The notes beneath the pieces are model-generated. The model made no database searches and had not been told where the DNA came from. It saw only the letters and a program-made list of their open reading frames with translations. Below, one piece after another: positions 22,087 through 34,315 of a DNA stretch of 64,000 nt (its first letter is position 1; each line of letters opens with the position of its first letter). This stretch comes from Bactrocera neohumeralis (lineage: Eukaryota; Arthropoda; Insecta; Diptera; Tephritidae). The translations under genes and the position numbers were made by a program. The stretch covers positions 53,351,237 through 53,415,236 of the forward strand of contig NC_065923.1 of the NCBI RefSeq assembly GCF_024586455.1. The letters are read 5' to 3'.

Positions 22087-23656
22087 CTTCCTATATATAA
22101 AAATAAGTTGGATTTTTGTCTGTTCACTATAGCTGACTAAATCGTTGCCTGAAATGAAAAATGGCCTGAACTACTTTGAAGGTAAGGATGATTTGTAAAA
22201 AAAAAACATTCAGAAAATGTTAAGTTAAGTAAAAAATCATTACTTACTTATAACAGAGAATGTTAAATTTAGACAGAGAATGTTATTTTACATTTAGCCA
22301 AGCTGCAACATACAGAAAAGGACGAGTTATAGCGTGAATAATAACAAAAACAACATTTCTTTTTGGGTGCGTCAGGGCACTGACAAGACATTTCTTGCAA
22401 ATTTAATATTTGCTAAAATAATGCAGTCAGGGAAGAGAGCGATATCAGTTGCTTCGTTAGGAATTGTTGCAACTCTTCCAAAGTATGGAAAATTGCTCAT
22501 TCATCTTTTAAACTTCCGTTATCCATAAATCTTGAACAACAATCAAAATGTTCTATCTGCAAAAATGGGCCTCTTGGTTAACTATTGCGAGACGCCTCAT
22601 TGATTATGTGGGACAAATGCACCATGAGCCATAAAATATATATATATAGGCCATGGACAGACTATTAAAAGACCTTAGAAGATCCTCTGCTCTAATGAGC
22701 GAGATAACTTTTGTATTTGCTGAAGATTTCCGACAGACTCTTCATGTCATTAGATATCATCAAAGCATACCTTATATCGTCGCCCTTATGAACTTGGATT
22801 GAAAACATAAAATTACGGACGAATATGAGAGCTTATCTTCATAGAATAAATGATAGTGATTTTCCACAGCAACTGCTTAAACTTGGGGAAGGAATTTTTC
22901 CCACTCCAAATCTAAGCAGTAACTGTAATATTCTCCTGTATGAGTCTCTAGGCCAAATAGTCCACAGTTTAGAAATTTTTATAGATGCAGTATATCCTGA
23001 CATCGAGAATTTGGACGAAAAGGGATTTCATTGGTTCTAGGGCGAAAGTGTTTATCAGGAATGATAGTGTCAACGAAATAAACGATCTAATTATTCAAAA
23101 AGTTCCCGGAAAAATAAAAAATATAAATCAATAGACTGCGTGACTAATATTGAAGACGCAGTTCATTATCCCCAATAGTTCATAAATTCATTAAACCCTT
23201 CTGGACTGCCACCAATTATGATTTTGAGGAGTTTAAGTACGCCAAGCATGTGCAACGCGACGAGGCTGTGATTGAAGGACAATTTAATTGTAAATAGCAA
23301 CGATTATCACCGGCCCAGCATCTGGTCAACTAGCTCATATATCGCGAACTTCGATGATCCCAAGTAATCTGTCATTCCCATTTAAACGGCTTCAATATCC
23401 AGTGAAAACATCTTTCCCTCTAATTATTGACTAGTCCCAAGGCCAGAACAAGGCCAAGGGATTGAGTTACGAAAATAATGTTTGCCTCATGGCTAACCAT
23501 ATGTTGGCCTGTCCCAGGTCGGTGGTCCAGAAAATAATAATACAATTTACTTTCATGTTCGAATTACCTTCATTTAAATAATTTTTAATGGCCCCACGCA
23601 AAAACAAGAAAGTGTGTACAAAATTAAAGCTGTGTGAAGCCGGAGCGGGCTGCTAG
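22087..23656 (+). mobile_element. Helitron relic with Pif1-like helicase remains
   Basis: The left end TCCTATATATAAAAATAAG (22088) and the right end GCCGGAGCGGGCTGCTAG, followed by T (23639-23657), fit Helitron ends (5'-TC, 3' GC-rich hairpin plus CTAG|T). Between them the plus strand carries Pif1-family helicase motifs in order. Motif I is degraded (RQGTDKTFLANLIFAKI, with the Walker glycine before GKT changed to Asp). Then come LIMWDKCTMSHK (motif II region), ITFVFAEDFRQTLHVI, TNMRAYLH, VYPDIENL, and AVHYPQ/FINSLNPSGLPP. Stops separate most blocks, and the longest open pieces are 64 and 71 codons. The replication-initiator (Rep) domain is absent, so this is a deleted, inactive copy. Confidence 0.85.
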
Positions 23657-24121
23657 TTATGTATATATGTCTACAAATACGTGTATCTAACGGTTATGTA
23701 TTTCAAAAGGAGGGATCACATACAAGTAGATCCCAAGATATGACATTCTTGTCTCCTTTTTGAGAGATCACTTGAAAACTTGCCGAAAGTAGGTAGTAAA
23801 GTTTTTAGGTTAGGACGTAATACAATGCGAAGATAGTCTTGAAAGCATTTAGGATAATGTGATAACTCTCTAAGATACAAAAGGTTCATATCCGTACTGA
23901 AAATTATAATACTAAAGCAACATACAAAAATCTGAATACTATTTTAACCGATATATAAATTAATGTTAATTAGATCACTCGGAAATTGCGAGATTTTCTA
24001 CACTTTATCGATGTCATCATCGAATTTTTTTAATAATCTTGATTCAATTATAAAAAAAGCTTTTTTTGTATTTTGAGCCCCTTTACATATGTACTTAAGT
24101 ATATGACTTCGACTGCGTTTT
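23657..24121. other. No recognised feature
   Basis: AT-rich spacer between the Helitron end and the family-B repeat. Confidence 0.4.
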
Positions 24122-25187
24122 TTTTATACTCTCGCAACAAAGTTGCTAAGGAGAGTATTATAGTTTTGTTCATAACGGTTGTTTGTAAGTCCTAAAACTA
24201 AAAGAGTCAGATATAGGGTTATATATACCAGAGTGATCAGGGTGACGAGTATAGTTTAAATCCGGATGTTTGTCTGTTTGTCTGTCCGTCCGTCTGTCCG
24301 TCCGTCCGTGCAAGCTGTAACTTGAGTAAAAATTGAGATATCATGATGAAACTTGGTACACGTATTCCTTGGCTCCATAAGAAGGTTAAGTTCGAAGATG
24401 GGCAAAATCGGCCCACTGCCACGCCCACAAAATGGCGGAAACCGAAAACCTATAAAGTGTCATAACTAAGCCATAAATAAAGATATTAAAGTGAAATTTG
24501 GCACAAAGGATCGCACATATTTGGAAGTAATTTTTTTGGAAAAGTGGGCGTGGCCCCGCCCCCTACTAAGTTTTTTGTACATATCTCGGAAACTATTGTA
24601 GCTATGTCAACCAAACTCTACAGAGTCGTTTTCTTCAGGTATTTCCATATACAGTTCAAAAATGGAAGAAATCGGATAATAACCACGCCCACCTCCCATA
24701 CAAAGGTTATGTTCAAAATCACTAAAAGTGCAACCGACTAACAAAAAACGTCAGAAACACTAAATTTTACGGAAGAAGTGGCAGAAGGAAGTGCCCCCAG
24801 GCTTTTTTTAAAAATTGAAAATGGGCGTGGCGCCGCCCACTTATGGACCAAGAAGCATATCTCAGGAGCTACTAGACCGATTTCAATGAAATTCGGTATA
24901 TAATGTTTTCTTAACACCCTGATGACATGTACGAAATATGGCTGAAATCGGTTCACAACCACGCCTTCTTCCAATATAAAGCTATTTTGAATTCCATCTG
25001 ATGCCTTCTTTGTATAATACGAGTATAAACATTAGGAACCAATGATGATAGCGGAATAAAACTTTACACAAATACGGTATTTGAAAAATATGTAAATGAC
25101 GGATAATGAAATCTCGATTATCACTTTACCATGCGAGAGTATAAAATGTTCGGTGACACCCGAACTTAGCCCTTCCTTACTTGTTTT
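24122..25187 (-). repeat. Family-B interspersed repeat, full-length copy
   Basis: TTTTATACTCTCGCA (24122-24136) is matched exactly in inverted form at 25132-25146. Outside the right arm lies GTTCGGTGACACCCGAAC, a near-perfect hairpin, then CTTAGCCCTTCCTTACTTGT. A GTCTGTCCGTCCGTC-type tract lies at 24270-24310. Family B shares its ends with family A but has a different body, including several AACCACGCCCAC-like motifs. It is the opposite orientation to the copy at 43397. Confidence 0.85.
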
Positions 25188-27319
25188 TTAATAGAAAAGA
25201 GTTTAATTTTATCACGACTTTGCTCATACTAAATATTTTTATTTCTATCTCGAGTGAAATATTTTCGCATTTTACAACAAATCATATTTTGCTTGTGTAC
25301 AAAAGTTTTCAAGAACACATATTTTGTGGTCATCAGCGCTGAAATATTGCGCCATTACAGCATTTTTATGATTATCTACCAGGTAGTTATGCCGTCCGTT
25401 TTAAGGTTTTCCCTCTAAGAAAATGTCCCCCATGTCCTCAATGTGCATCCTTGCACTTTTGTGAAGGCCAAGTGCACTCCTTTTCGTTGACAAAGCGCAC
25501 TTATGCTGTGCCCTTGAGCAAAGCAACGCTTCACCGCACAAACAAGTACTGAGAAATATATATGCAGCACCACTCAGGGGGGAGTTCTGTTTTCGCTGGT
25601 CCGAAGCACGCGCAAGCATTTTGTCATTGATCGAATGAGTGGATGAATCAAAGTATAAAAGAATGGATAAGCAATGGAGTGGCTGCAATAAATATTCTCG
25701 CACTCTCGTCTTTGTTCAAAGTGCCCGAACGGATTGCAGATTTCAAGCGTTGTCTCTGCTATTCACCCTGCTCGTCCATTACTTTTTATATTTCTGTGTT
25801 TTTTTTGTTACATTCTCCATGGAAGTCACGTTGCCGGTTATTATTGCTATTGTTGTCGCCCGACTGTGTTGCATTATTGTCATTTTTCAAGCGTCAAATA
25901 CAATCAACAGTCCAACACGTGAGAACACAATGGCCGCAGCATGGAATAACCGGCCAATGGACCACATTGCTCATTGCACATTCACCGCTCGTTGTGGCAT
26001 TTATCAAGTTGGCAGCTTAATAAATGCAGATTGTCGCATTCCTAAGCTTATGTGTGTGTATGTCTACATCGTCGTATGTTTCGTAATGCACAGCAAAGAT
26101 GGCAGATGTCCTCCAAAACCAACACAAGTTCAGTCGCTGTGGTTTCATGCGTCCACTGCATGTCCACTAATCATTGTTGTTGTCTGTGCCGTAATTGTGT
26201 CAGTGCACATCTGAAATAGAAAGCCTTTCCGAAAGTGTAAAATTGAGCAATTGCGCATTTCCCAAAACTATGGTAAAAGACATCAAATTGTGGCTGTGAG
26301 GACGTTGCAACATAGGCTTACATGTCGTATGAGCAACCAAACAGAATAAACGGGAGGTAAGAAACATTCTTTGTTGATTTGCATGAGAATTTTAGTGGAA
26401 TGCCATGTTTAAATACAAATAAAGAGATAATATTATTGCATTTGAAAAATAATATTTGAACGCAAAGAAATTGAGAATAAGTTGATTCTTGAAGTAAAAG
26501 TTGAAACACTGATTTGTTTGGAAATTGAATTGACTGGTTTGTTTGAATATTTGAATTTATGGTAAATCAGATTTTCGAAACTGTCGAAATTATCGGTTGA
26601 TATCATTAAATGAAAGGGGATAATCATAATCAAAAATACTGTTCCGAGAAGCGATTACATGTGTCACACGGCTTCAAAAAATCAATTTTTTAAAATCTTA
26701 ATCAATTCCATGACGTCTCTAGAATATTTGTAGAGGTCTGTTATATAGTCACTTAAAACTTTAAACGTTTCAAAGTCGGTTCTCAAGATTTTTCGCGAAC
26801 TACTCAACCGATATTAATTAAATTTTACGAGATATAATTTACAAGGTCTTCAACAAAAGGTTTTGTTTTTCAATTAAAACTATGTTTTAATTAAAGCACG
26901 TATGCTTTATGTTTACTTCATATGATTTTGTTCGAAGTTCTTCTTCTTCTTTTTCCCGAGGGCATATCGCCGTGGTATTGGAGGAGTTTTGAATATTTTC
27001 CTTTAAAATAATATTTAAAATAAAAAGTTTGATTAAAATATGTTTTTATTTTATGAAAAAAAGATCAATTATTGAAATGAGGCCGTTTTCTTGCTCGAAG
27101 AAACTCAAATAAATCCCTTATATAACAGAAACTGTTTCTTTGTGATTCACCTGAAAGTATAAGCAATTTCAGAATTGTTAGTTGCACTCTGCCAACTTGA
27201 ATAATATTTCAAAAATTATATAATTTTAGTCAAATTAAGCTCTCTAAAGCGAAGAGACTTCTGAAATGAGTCCTGAGAATATCGTAAGTCAACTTTGTTC
27301 TAACTTGTGTAGGTGTTCC
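25188..27319. other. No recognised feature
   Basis: A 191-codon plus-strand frame (25639-26214) overlaps a 125-codon frame in a second phase and a 100-codon frame on the other strand. All are Val/Leu/Cys-rich and match nothing I know. I see no splice or coding signature that would make one of them a gene. Confidence 0.4.
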
Positions 27320-28779
27320 ATGTACAAAAATTTCAAAACAGCTGGTACCACGAGGAGACCAGCCAAGCCAGGAGAGAGGCCAAAATGCGTGAGTATGAAG
27401 AACTTGACAAGCTGGTCGATAGGGGTAATGCTCGAAAATTCTACGAAAAGATGCGGCGGCTAACTGAAGGTTTCAAGACCGGAGTATACTCTTGTAGAGC
27501 CCCCAGTGGTGATCTTGTGACCGATGCCCAGAGCATACTTAAATTATGGAGGAAACACTTCTCCAGCCTGCTGAATGGCAGTGGACGTACAACGCCAGGA
27601 GAAGGCGAACCCTATTCCCCAATCGATGACGATGGAGCAGACATTCCATTGCCCGACCATGAAGAAGTTCGAATAGCAATTACCCGTCTGAAGAACAACA
27701 AAGCAACGGTGGCCGATGGATTACCGGCCTGGAAAATCAACAACCGACCAGATATTCACCATGCGCCAAGTCTTGGAAAAGACCCGTGACGTGAGGAAGG
27801 ACCTCTCGGAGCCGTTCGATACCAAACGAGGTTTCAGACAAGGCGATTCCCTATCGTGTGACTTTTTCAACCTGCTTCTGGAGAAAATAGTTCGAGCGGC
27901 AGAACTTAATAGAGAAGGTACCATCTTTTATAAGAGTGTACAGCTGCTGGCGTATGCCGATGATATTGATAACATCGGCCTCAACACCCGCGCCGTTAGT
28001 TCTGCTTTCTCCAGACTGGACAAGGAAGCAAAACAAATGGGTCTGGCAGTGAACGAGGGCAAGACGAAATATCTCCTGTCATCAAACAAACAGTCGTCGC
28101 ACTCGCGACTTGGCACTCACGTCACTGTTGACAGTCATAACTTTGAAGTTGTAGATAATTTCGTTTATTTAGGAACCAGTATTAACACCACCAACAATGT
28201 CAGCCTTGAAATCCAACGCAGGATTGCTCTTGCCAACAGGTGCTACTTCGGACTGAGTAGGCAATTGAAAAGTAAAGTCCTCTCTCGACGAACAAAAGCC
28301 AAACTCTATAAGTCACTCATAATTCCCGTCCTGCTATATGGTGCAGAGGTTTGGACGATGACAACAACTGATGAGTCGACGTTGCGAGTTTTCGATAGAA
28401 AGGTTCTGCGAAAGATTTATGGTCCTTTGCGCGTTGGCCACGGCGGATATCGCATTCGATGGAACGATGAGCTGTACGAGATATACGACGCCATTGACAT
28501 AGTTCAGCGAATTAAAAGACATCGGCTACGCTGGCTAGGTCATGTTGTCCGGATGGACGAAAACACTTCAGCTCTGAAAGTATTCGACGCAGTACCCGCC
28601 GGGGGAAGCAGAGGAAGGGGAAGACCTCCACTTCGTTGGAAGGACCAGGTGGAGAAAGACCTGGCTACGCTTGGAATATCCAATTGGCGCCACGTAGCGA
28701 AAAGAAGAAACGACTGGCGCGCTGTTGTTAACTCGGCTATAATCGCGTAAGCGGTGTCTACGCCAATTATGAAGAAGGG
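27320..28779 (+). mobile_element. RTE-like retrotransposon (copy c), 5'-truncated with internal deletions
   Basis: It begins in the endonuclease-RT linker (NSWYHEE, then REYEELDKLVDRGNARKFYE) and continues to the GAAGAAGG tail. There are two internal deletions. One joins DGLPA directly to the GKSTTDQI region at about 27727. The other, at about 27790, removes part of RT motifs 1-2 up to KDLSEPFDTKRGFRQGDS. Sequence is otherwise close to copy e. Confidence 0.9.
27716..28750 (+). pseudogene. RTE-like reverse transcriptase, C-terminal half
   Basis: A 344-codon open frame, the longest in the window. It has GFRQGDSLSCDFFNLLLEKI, then the catalytic palm motif LLAYADDIDNIG (the YADD box intact). Next come the primer-grip side KTKYLLSS and a FVYLGTSI motif. 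The C-terminal domain contains YGAEVWTMTT, RLRWLGHVVRMDE and GRGRPPLRWKDQVEKDLATL. The RT fingers and the first part of the palm are missing because of the two internal deletions, so the protein would be inactive. The ATG at 27716 is fortuitous. The EN-RT architecture seen in copies e and f, and the short GAA tail, fit the RTE clade. In databases, related insect proteins are often labelled 'craniofacial development protein 2-like'. Confidence 0.85.
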
Positions 28780-28869
28780 TATATATTATCAAGTTTGGCA
28801 CACTCCAGTGTGTAACAGTCTGAATTAAATGTCGGAAACCATATTAAATGTATGTACATATATGTACAT

Positions 28870-29450
28870 ATGTATAATAACGATTATCATGACGAGTCCA
28901 TTTAGCCAACTTTCAACACAACCTTGATTTCACCAGCTTTCACGTGCTTTTTTCGGCTTAGACTAATCTTTGCCACGATATTCGGCGGAACGATCGTTTG
29001 TTTTCGGGTCGTAAGCATAGATCCAAGACTCATCCCCATCAAAATGGTCTTCACTGATCGTTTCGATATTCCAACGATTCCAGAAAAATCTCTGACTGTT
29101 AATCGCCGATTCTCAAACACTAATTCCCTTATTTTATTGACGTGCTGATCACCACTTTGATATTGATGGCCGTCCTAGACGTGGTTCGTCTTCAACACGT
29201 TCTCGACCCTCTTTGAATAATTTGCACCAATAAAAAAAACTTGCGTTCCGGCACCTGAAAATGATTCCACACACAAAATTTAATGAAACTTCTTCGTTGA
29301 ACGAGTGAAAACACGTCGTAAAAATCACCGAATGCACTTCACGTAATTCAGAAAGACAAGCATGTACTAATCGCTAATAGTTTTTTTGATATGACATTTG
29401 GCACCAATGTCACTGACAGTTAAACCAAAATAAAAAATATATTTTGACTA
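28870..29450 (-). mobile_element. Mariner relic, third lineage
   Basis: Minus-strand reading from about 29330 gives WCKLFKEGRERVEDEPRLGR, then PSISK, then the second helix-turn-helix (ENRRLTVRDFSGIVGISKRS, VKTIL). After a deletion of roughly 50 codons it goes straight to the first catalytic block, DGDESWIYAYDPKTNDRSAE. The sequence stops soon after (about 28890), so the later catalytic residues are gone. Stops occur between the blocks. Terminal repeats were not recognised. Confidence 0.8.
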
Positions 29451-30782
29451 ATGTGTTTCCCGCGAAATTTAAATTAAAAAGTCCCGCTGTAGTAGCTGCC
29501 ATACAAACTACAATTAAAACTTCTTTGGTACTAACGGGGTGTGTTAGGTGACTCTACATACCAAAGGCACCATTACAATTATTTAACTACTTTCAATGCC
29601 AAAAAAAGTACAGAAAATATTAAGGTAAAAATATACTAATGAATTTTGCCCTGAGACGTGACCTGCCTCGCGACGTGTAATTCAATTTTGTTGCATGCTT
29701 TTGTCTGCCAAATAAAAAAGTTAAATAATAAAACCTTGAAAAGTTCACACAATATAATTTTGTTTACCGTATGTTGGCAAAGAATGGCAATCGAAATAAA
29801 ATGGGCATTTGGTGCGGACGACGGCAGCCGTTCGTTATTCAATTTAACATTTATTTGATAATTTCCGAAAAAGTTGTAACAAATTGAATTCTTTGCAGGC
29901 GGCCTTTACACGTTTTGTTGACGAACATGAAACCCACATCAACACGACGGGGTCAACAAATAGCCACAAACACCAATTGTATGAGCAGTGGCAACTGACC
30001 ACCATTGCGCCACAATAACGCGTAAAGCTCGTGCAGTCATTCGGATCAGTTTAGTCTTAAAATTATTTAAATATTTGGATCTATGGCAAGTCAATTTTTA
30101 TATTATTTTTGATGATTTTTCAGAAAGCGGTGGCAAAAAATTTACCACATGAATAGTAGTTTTTGGTCCATTCGTAATTTCGAATTCGAAAAACGTATGC
30201 ATATTCAGGTTTATTTAATTTCATCGCCACACATTTTTATTTGCTCTTTTTTGCGTTCGATCTGGTGAAAATAAACTCGTTTATAATATTTTCACTGAGC
30301 AAACTTTTTCATTGAACTCTTCGGAATTCATTTGCTGCCTTTTTGTCGCACTTTCTGAATTCTTTTTTGGCTTTCGTTTATTTTGTATTGAATTCCAATA
30401 TGCAGCCGGCAGACACAAGAATGGAAATGCAAATCTCCATGCTGTTGGCGATGTTAAAATGAAGCTATGGACTCTGATTGCAAACCGGATTGCATTTTCT
30501 GTTTTGTACTCCTTTTTTGGCTTGCAACAATTGGCCTGTCCAAGGATAAATGATCAGTTGATCCGAGTTTGTCCGCATGAAAAGTTAAGAATATTTGCCC
30601 ACAGGATGCTTCAACGTGATGCACAAATATGTTTTGTTAAGTTTTCTTGTTAGCTATTTTATGTTTGCGATGAAGAGGTGACGTCAAAAATATCTGTTTT
30701 GAAAAGTGGTAACACGGCGAGAACTCAAAAAAGGAACATGCATCAGCCTTTTTGTTTAATAGTAATTTGAATGTCAAAATAG
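29451..30782. other. No recognised feature
   Basis: The 113-codon plus-strand frame at 30312-30653 has no motif I recognise and no supporting context. Confidence 0.4.
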
Positions 30783-32146
30783 TCGGACCAGATATTCACC
30801 ATAAGATCCTTCTCCACTTGGTCTCTCCAACGGAGTGAAGGTCTTTCTCTTCCTCTGCTTCTGCCGGCGGGTACTGCGTCGAATACTTTCAAAGCTGGAG
30901 AGTTTTCGTCCATTCGGCCGACATGACGTAGCCAGCGAAGCCGCTGTCTTTTAATTCGCTGAATTATGTCAATATCGTCGTATATATATACAATAATTCT
31001 TCAGCAAAACCTTTCCCTCGAAAACTCGTAACGTCGACTCATCAGATATTGTCATCGTCGATGCCTCTCCACCATATAGCAGGACGGGGATGGTGAGTGA
31101 ATTTGATCTCTGTTCGTCGAGAGAGGACTTTACTGCTCAATTGTCTACTCAGTCCGTAGCACCCGTTGGCAATAGTTATTCTGCGTTGAATTTAGAGGTT
31201 GACGTTGTTGTTGGGGTTAATGCTGTTTCCAAGATAGACGAAATTATTTACGATTTCGAAGTTATGTATGTCTACAATGGCGACGGTTGTTTGTTTGTTG
31301 TCTTGCCTTCGTTCACTGCCAGACCATTTGCTTCGCTTATTTGTCCAACCTGCAGAAAACAGAACTAACGGAGCGGTTGTTATCGCCAATAATTTCGATG
31401 CCATTGGCGTACGCCAGTAGATTGTACCTTCTCCATTCATAGGGTTACCATATTTTCTGAAATGTCAGGGAATTCCCTGATTTTGACTTTCGGCATTGAT
31501 TCCCTGATTTTCGTGAAGAATGCACTGATTCCCTGGTTTTCTCCTGAATCGGCGATTTTTTTAATTATTATTATTTTTTTTTGAGCGAGTGAGTGATAAA
31601 AAGAGAGTTTACTTGGGCGGTTTGATTTTGCGTATGATGCATTTACATGATTCATATCATTCGTGGTTGCGTTCCAAAACTCGACAGAGTTCAAATAGCT
31701 TAGGCTTTTCGGTATAAAATACCTGTACGAGTTGAACTCGGTTAAGTTTTGCAACGCACACCATATGAAAAAGAAAAAAAGGCGGTTGGGTTAAAGTTGG
31801 TGACCAAATTAGATTAATTTGCTGTGATCTGGTACATATTCAAGGGGACTGATTTTTACAGAGACTGATATGGCAATCCTATCTATTCAGCTCTGCAGCT
31901 CATAATATTTTCTCCACCAGTAGATTGAAGAAGTCGCATGATACGGAGCCGCCTTGTCTGAAACCTCGTTTGATAACGAACGGCTCAGAGAGGTCTTTCC
32001 GCATTCAGAAATAGCGGCATAAAAGCAACTCCCATCGTCATCGATTCGGGAATCGGGTTCACCATCTCTTGGTGTTTTGCTTTAACCGCCGTACAGGCCG
32101 GAGAAGTGTTCTCTCCATAATTTCAGGATGCTGTGGTCTGGGAACC
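30783..32146 (-). mobile_element. RTE-like retrotransposon (copy d), split by a hAT-like MITE
   Basis: Minus-strand homology to copies c and e runs from the linker (near 32140) to the GRGRPPLRW region (near 30805). It is interrupted at 31440-31881 by an inserted MITE. Many frameshifts are present; the RT box region lies just left of the insertion. The copy lacks the GAA tail. At its 3' side it changes abruptly into a short sense-strand fragment of the same family (CCAGATATTCACCAT, see findings). Confidence 0.85.
31440..31881. mobile_element. hAT-like MITE, 442 bp, with 8-bp target duplication
   Basis: Terminal inverted repeats of 14 bp with two mismatches: TAGGGTTACCATAT on the left and, in complement, TAGGATTGCCATAT on the right. 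It is flanked by TCCATTCA (31432-31439) and TCTATTCA (31882-31889), an 8-bp duplication differing at one base. Undisrupted RTE-like copies carry one version of this sequence at this point. An 8-bp duplication with a YAGGG-type end fits the hAT superfamily. The 105-codon frame inside (minus, 31437-31754) has no transposase motif. Confidence 0.85.
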
Positions 32147-33199
32147 TTCACAACTTTCTTTCAGCTTTATGAGAGAAATATGAAAAACGTGACCAAATTC
32201 AAAGAGAAGAATTTCCAAGAATTTTATATTCAAATTTATATTTCAAATTGAAAGCTCGTTATAAATCCAGGAGTTGTCAGGATGGCAATTTGACTTTGTC
32301 TAAAGACATTTTCAAATGAGTATTACATTTCGCTCAATACTGTAATGCGCATTTCGTATAAAGAGCGAAATATACTTTTGTCTTTTTAGTTTGATATTTA
32401 TGTTGCTATTAAAAAATGGAAAAGCCAAGAAAATATTAAAATAAAGCTTCATTATTACTTACTACAGGAGGGTCTTTTTATTTAATGAAACCTTAGAAAA
32501 AGCTGGCAAGCAGTCTTTAATGTCAACGTGTTTGATTGACAAGGGTTAAAGCATGCAAATAATAAAAGTAATATCTGTCTTTACGCAGTAGCGATTTAGT
32601 GCCATCGCCTAACCGCATATAACGGCATAAAAGGTGCTTAAGCGCGTCAGTGTGAAGCGCTACAAAATATACTAGTATTAGCATTTCTTGAAGTTTTACA
32701 AGCACGCAGTTTGAATAGAGGAAAGGTGAGGAATGAGTGAACAAAGAAGGAAATGTGAACTGCTTCGTAAGTGCGCAATATTTCCTTGATGAAGGATGTT
32801 CAAATTGATAATAAACTCTGCCAGCACTAAATCAATCAACATCAATGAAAAGCCGCAATTTGCAAAGCTGTTTCGCTAATGGACTTTATTTTCATCGTGG
32901 CGTTTGGTTAGATGTTAAATTCGAAACGTTCGGTAAAATTTTGTTTGGGGTCTTTTAGCTGTTCAAAGAAGTTGTGATAAAGTAAATGAGTCGGTTTATG
33001 CGATGGATTTGTTAGAAGCATTTTCCTGCATGTGGTTGTCTTCATCCTTTTTTGAGTACTGAATATTTCCCAACTTTTGCGTTCAAACTCGCGATAATTG
33101 GCCACTGTCCGTGGTACCTTGCCTTCCATATATGTTATAAACGGTGATCCATTTCGAGGTTCGCAACATTTTTGAAGAAAAAGCACATTCACTTCAAAT
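32147..33199. other. No recognised feature
   Basis: The minus-strand frame at 32908-33192 (94 codons) lies directly downstream of the next relic and might be read-through from it. I recognise no motif. Confidence 0.35.
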
Positions 33200-33870
33200 T
33201 TAATGGAGAATGCTTATTATCATTGGAAAGGACATTCTTTGGCATCCATTTTTTGAAGATTTTCTCTTTCAAATATTGGCCGCGGCTACGTCTAAGATGG
33301 TCCATCCGTTGATTCTAATTTCCGATGACTCGGTCTAGCATTTCGACTGGTAACTGGCGAATGACACGCGTGATGTGTTGCTCAAAGTCAAATTATCTGT
33401 TCACCGAAATGTACTCTCAATAAATCAGTTAATTGATGCGTTATGTGGGAAGTGGCGCCATCTTGTGGAATATAAATTTCGCCGAGACAACGGGATTCAA
33501 TTTCAGGCACCAAATAGCCGGCTATCATGGCGCGATAACGGTTGTTATGGACGATTACGTTCTCAACGGCATCATTTTTGCCCATAAAGCCCAGCGATGT
33601 CGGGGGAAGATTGAGTGACTTCAGTTCTTGAACAAGCTGCATTTTGTATGCTCTATTCAGGCTAATATTATCCAATAATGAATGCTGGGTCTCAAGCTGT
33701 GTGATGGTGTCTCGAATAGGCTGCTCAGTAGGCCGATTATGTTGACCATATGTTGAGCGAATCGCGCGAAACGCATTCTTTACAGAACGTGAATTTCCGT
33801 AATAAAGTTGAACAATTTGTAAACGTTGTTCAGACGCACGTCTTTCCATGATGAAATGCCAAACAATACT
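33200..33870 (-). mobile_element. Tc1/mariner-superfamily (DUF4817 type) transposase relic
   Basis: The minus-strand frame starts near 33850 (MERRASEQRLQIVQLYYGNS) with the helix-turn-helix typical of this insect family, then AYKMQLVQELKSLNLP. An internal deletion removes the first catalytic aspartate region. The frame resumes at GKNDAVENVIVHNNRYRAMI and reaches the second catalytic block (PQDGATSHITHQLTDLLRVH, FGEQII), where the aspartate of QDGA is intact. After a shift, further C-terminal sequence is readable to about 33250 (LPVEMLDRVIGN, then MDHLRRSRGQYLKEKIF). The third catalytic block is missing. The open frame 33388-33903 has 171 codons, of which the first few precede the likely start. 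Confidence 0.85.
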
Positions 33871-33954
33871 GAACAAAAATAACATGACAGCTTGATCTGT
33901 CAAAAAAAGGCTGTTGAAAAAGTACTTCTACTTGGATTAACCGTAATATCTCAC

Positions 33955-34204
33955 TTAGAGGCTATTGTTTTTTTCGCAACTTTTTTTAACACGTTGTCTG
34001 CCATGTGGTTTCAATGGAGCTTCCTTCACCTTGGTAACCCGTATTGTTAAATCCATAACTATCCTCACATTTTTTATCATAAACCTTGCGGTGCCTTGAA
34101 AATTGTAATAAATATTACCAAATTCACGTTGCATCGCACAATAAACATGGCAACAATGACATTGTTGAATGTCAACCAACTTGCGACATAGCAACAAATG
34201 TGGC
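33955..34204 (-). other. Unassigned open frame beside the Tc1-like relic
   Basis: A 103-codon frame (33955-34266) ends in a basic stretch (PHGRQRVKKSCEKNNSL) after MIKNVRIVMDLTIRVTKVKE. Unlike most chance frames here, its composition is varied and protein-like. I recognise no family and see no start or splice context that decides it. Its upper end overlaps the family-A border. Confidence 0.3.
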
Positions 34205-34315
34205 CATATAAAGTTTTGGGAACACCTGAAAGTATCTTTAGACTTTTGGTCTTTGAAAATTGCCATGGCATAAAAGGTTCGTTTACACGCGAACTTAGCG
34301 TCCCTTACATGTTTA
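34205..34315 (-). repeat. Family-A repeat, terminal scrap
   Basis: Only the hairpin end survives: CGTTTACACGCGAACTTAGC and the CCCTTACATGTTT border. Confidence 0.6.

Noticed and set aside
25639..26214. 191-codon open frame, the second longest in the window
   Set aside because: It overlaps long frames in another phase and on the other strand, is dominated by hydrophobic and Cys residues from T-rich DNA, and has no recognisable domain.
27721..28801. Minus-strand frames overlapping the reverse transcriptase of copy c
   Set aside because: They are shadows of the real reading frame on the plus strand.
30312..30653. 113-codon plus-strand frame that could be a host exon
   Set aside because: No domain, no start context and no flanking exon-like sequence.
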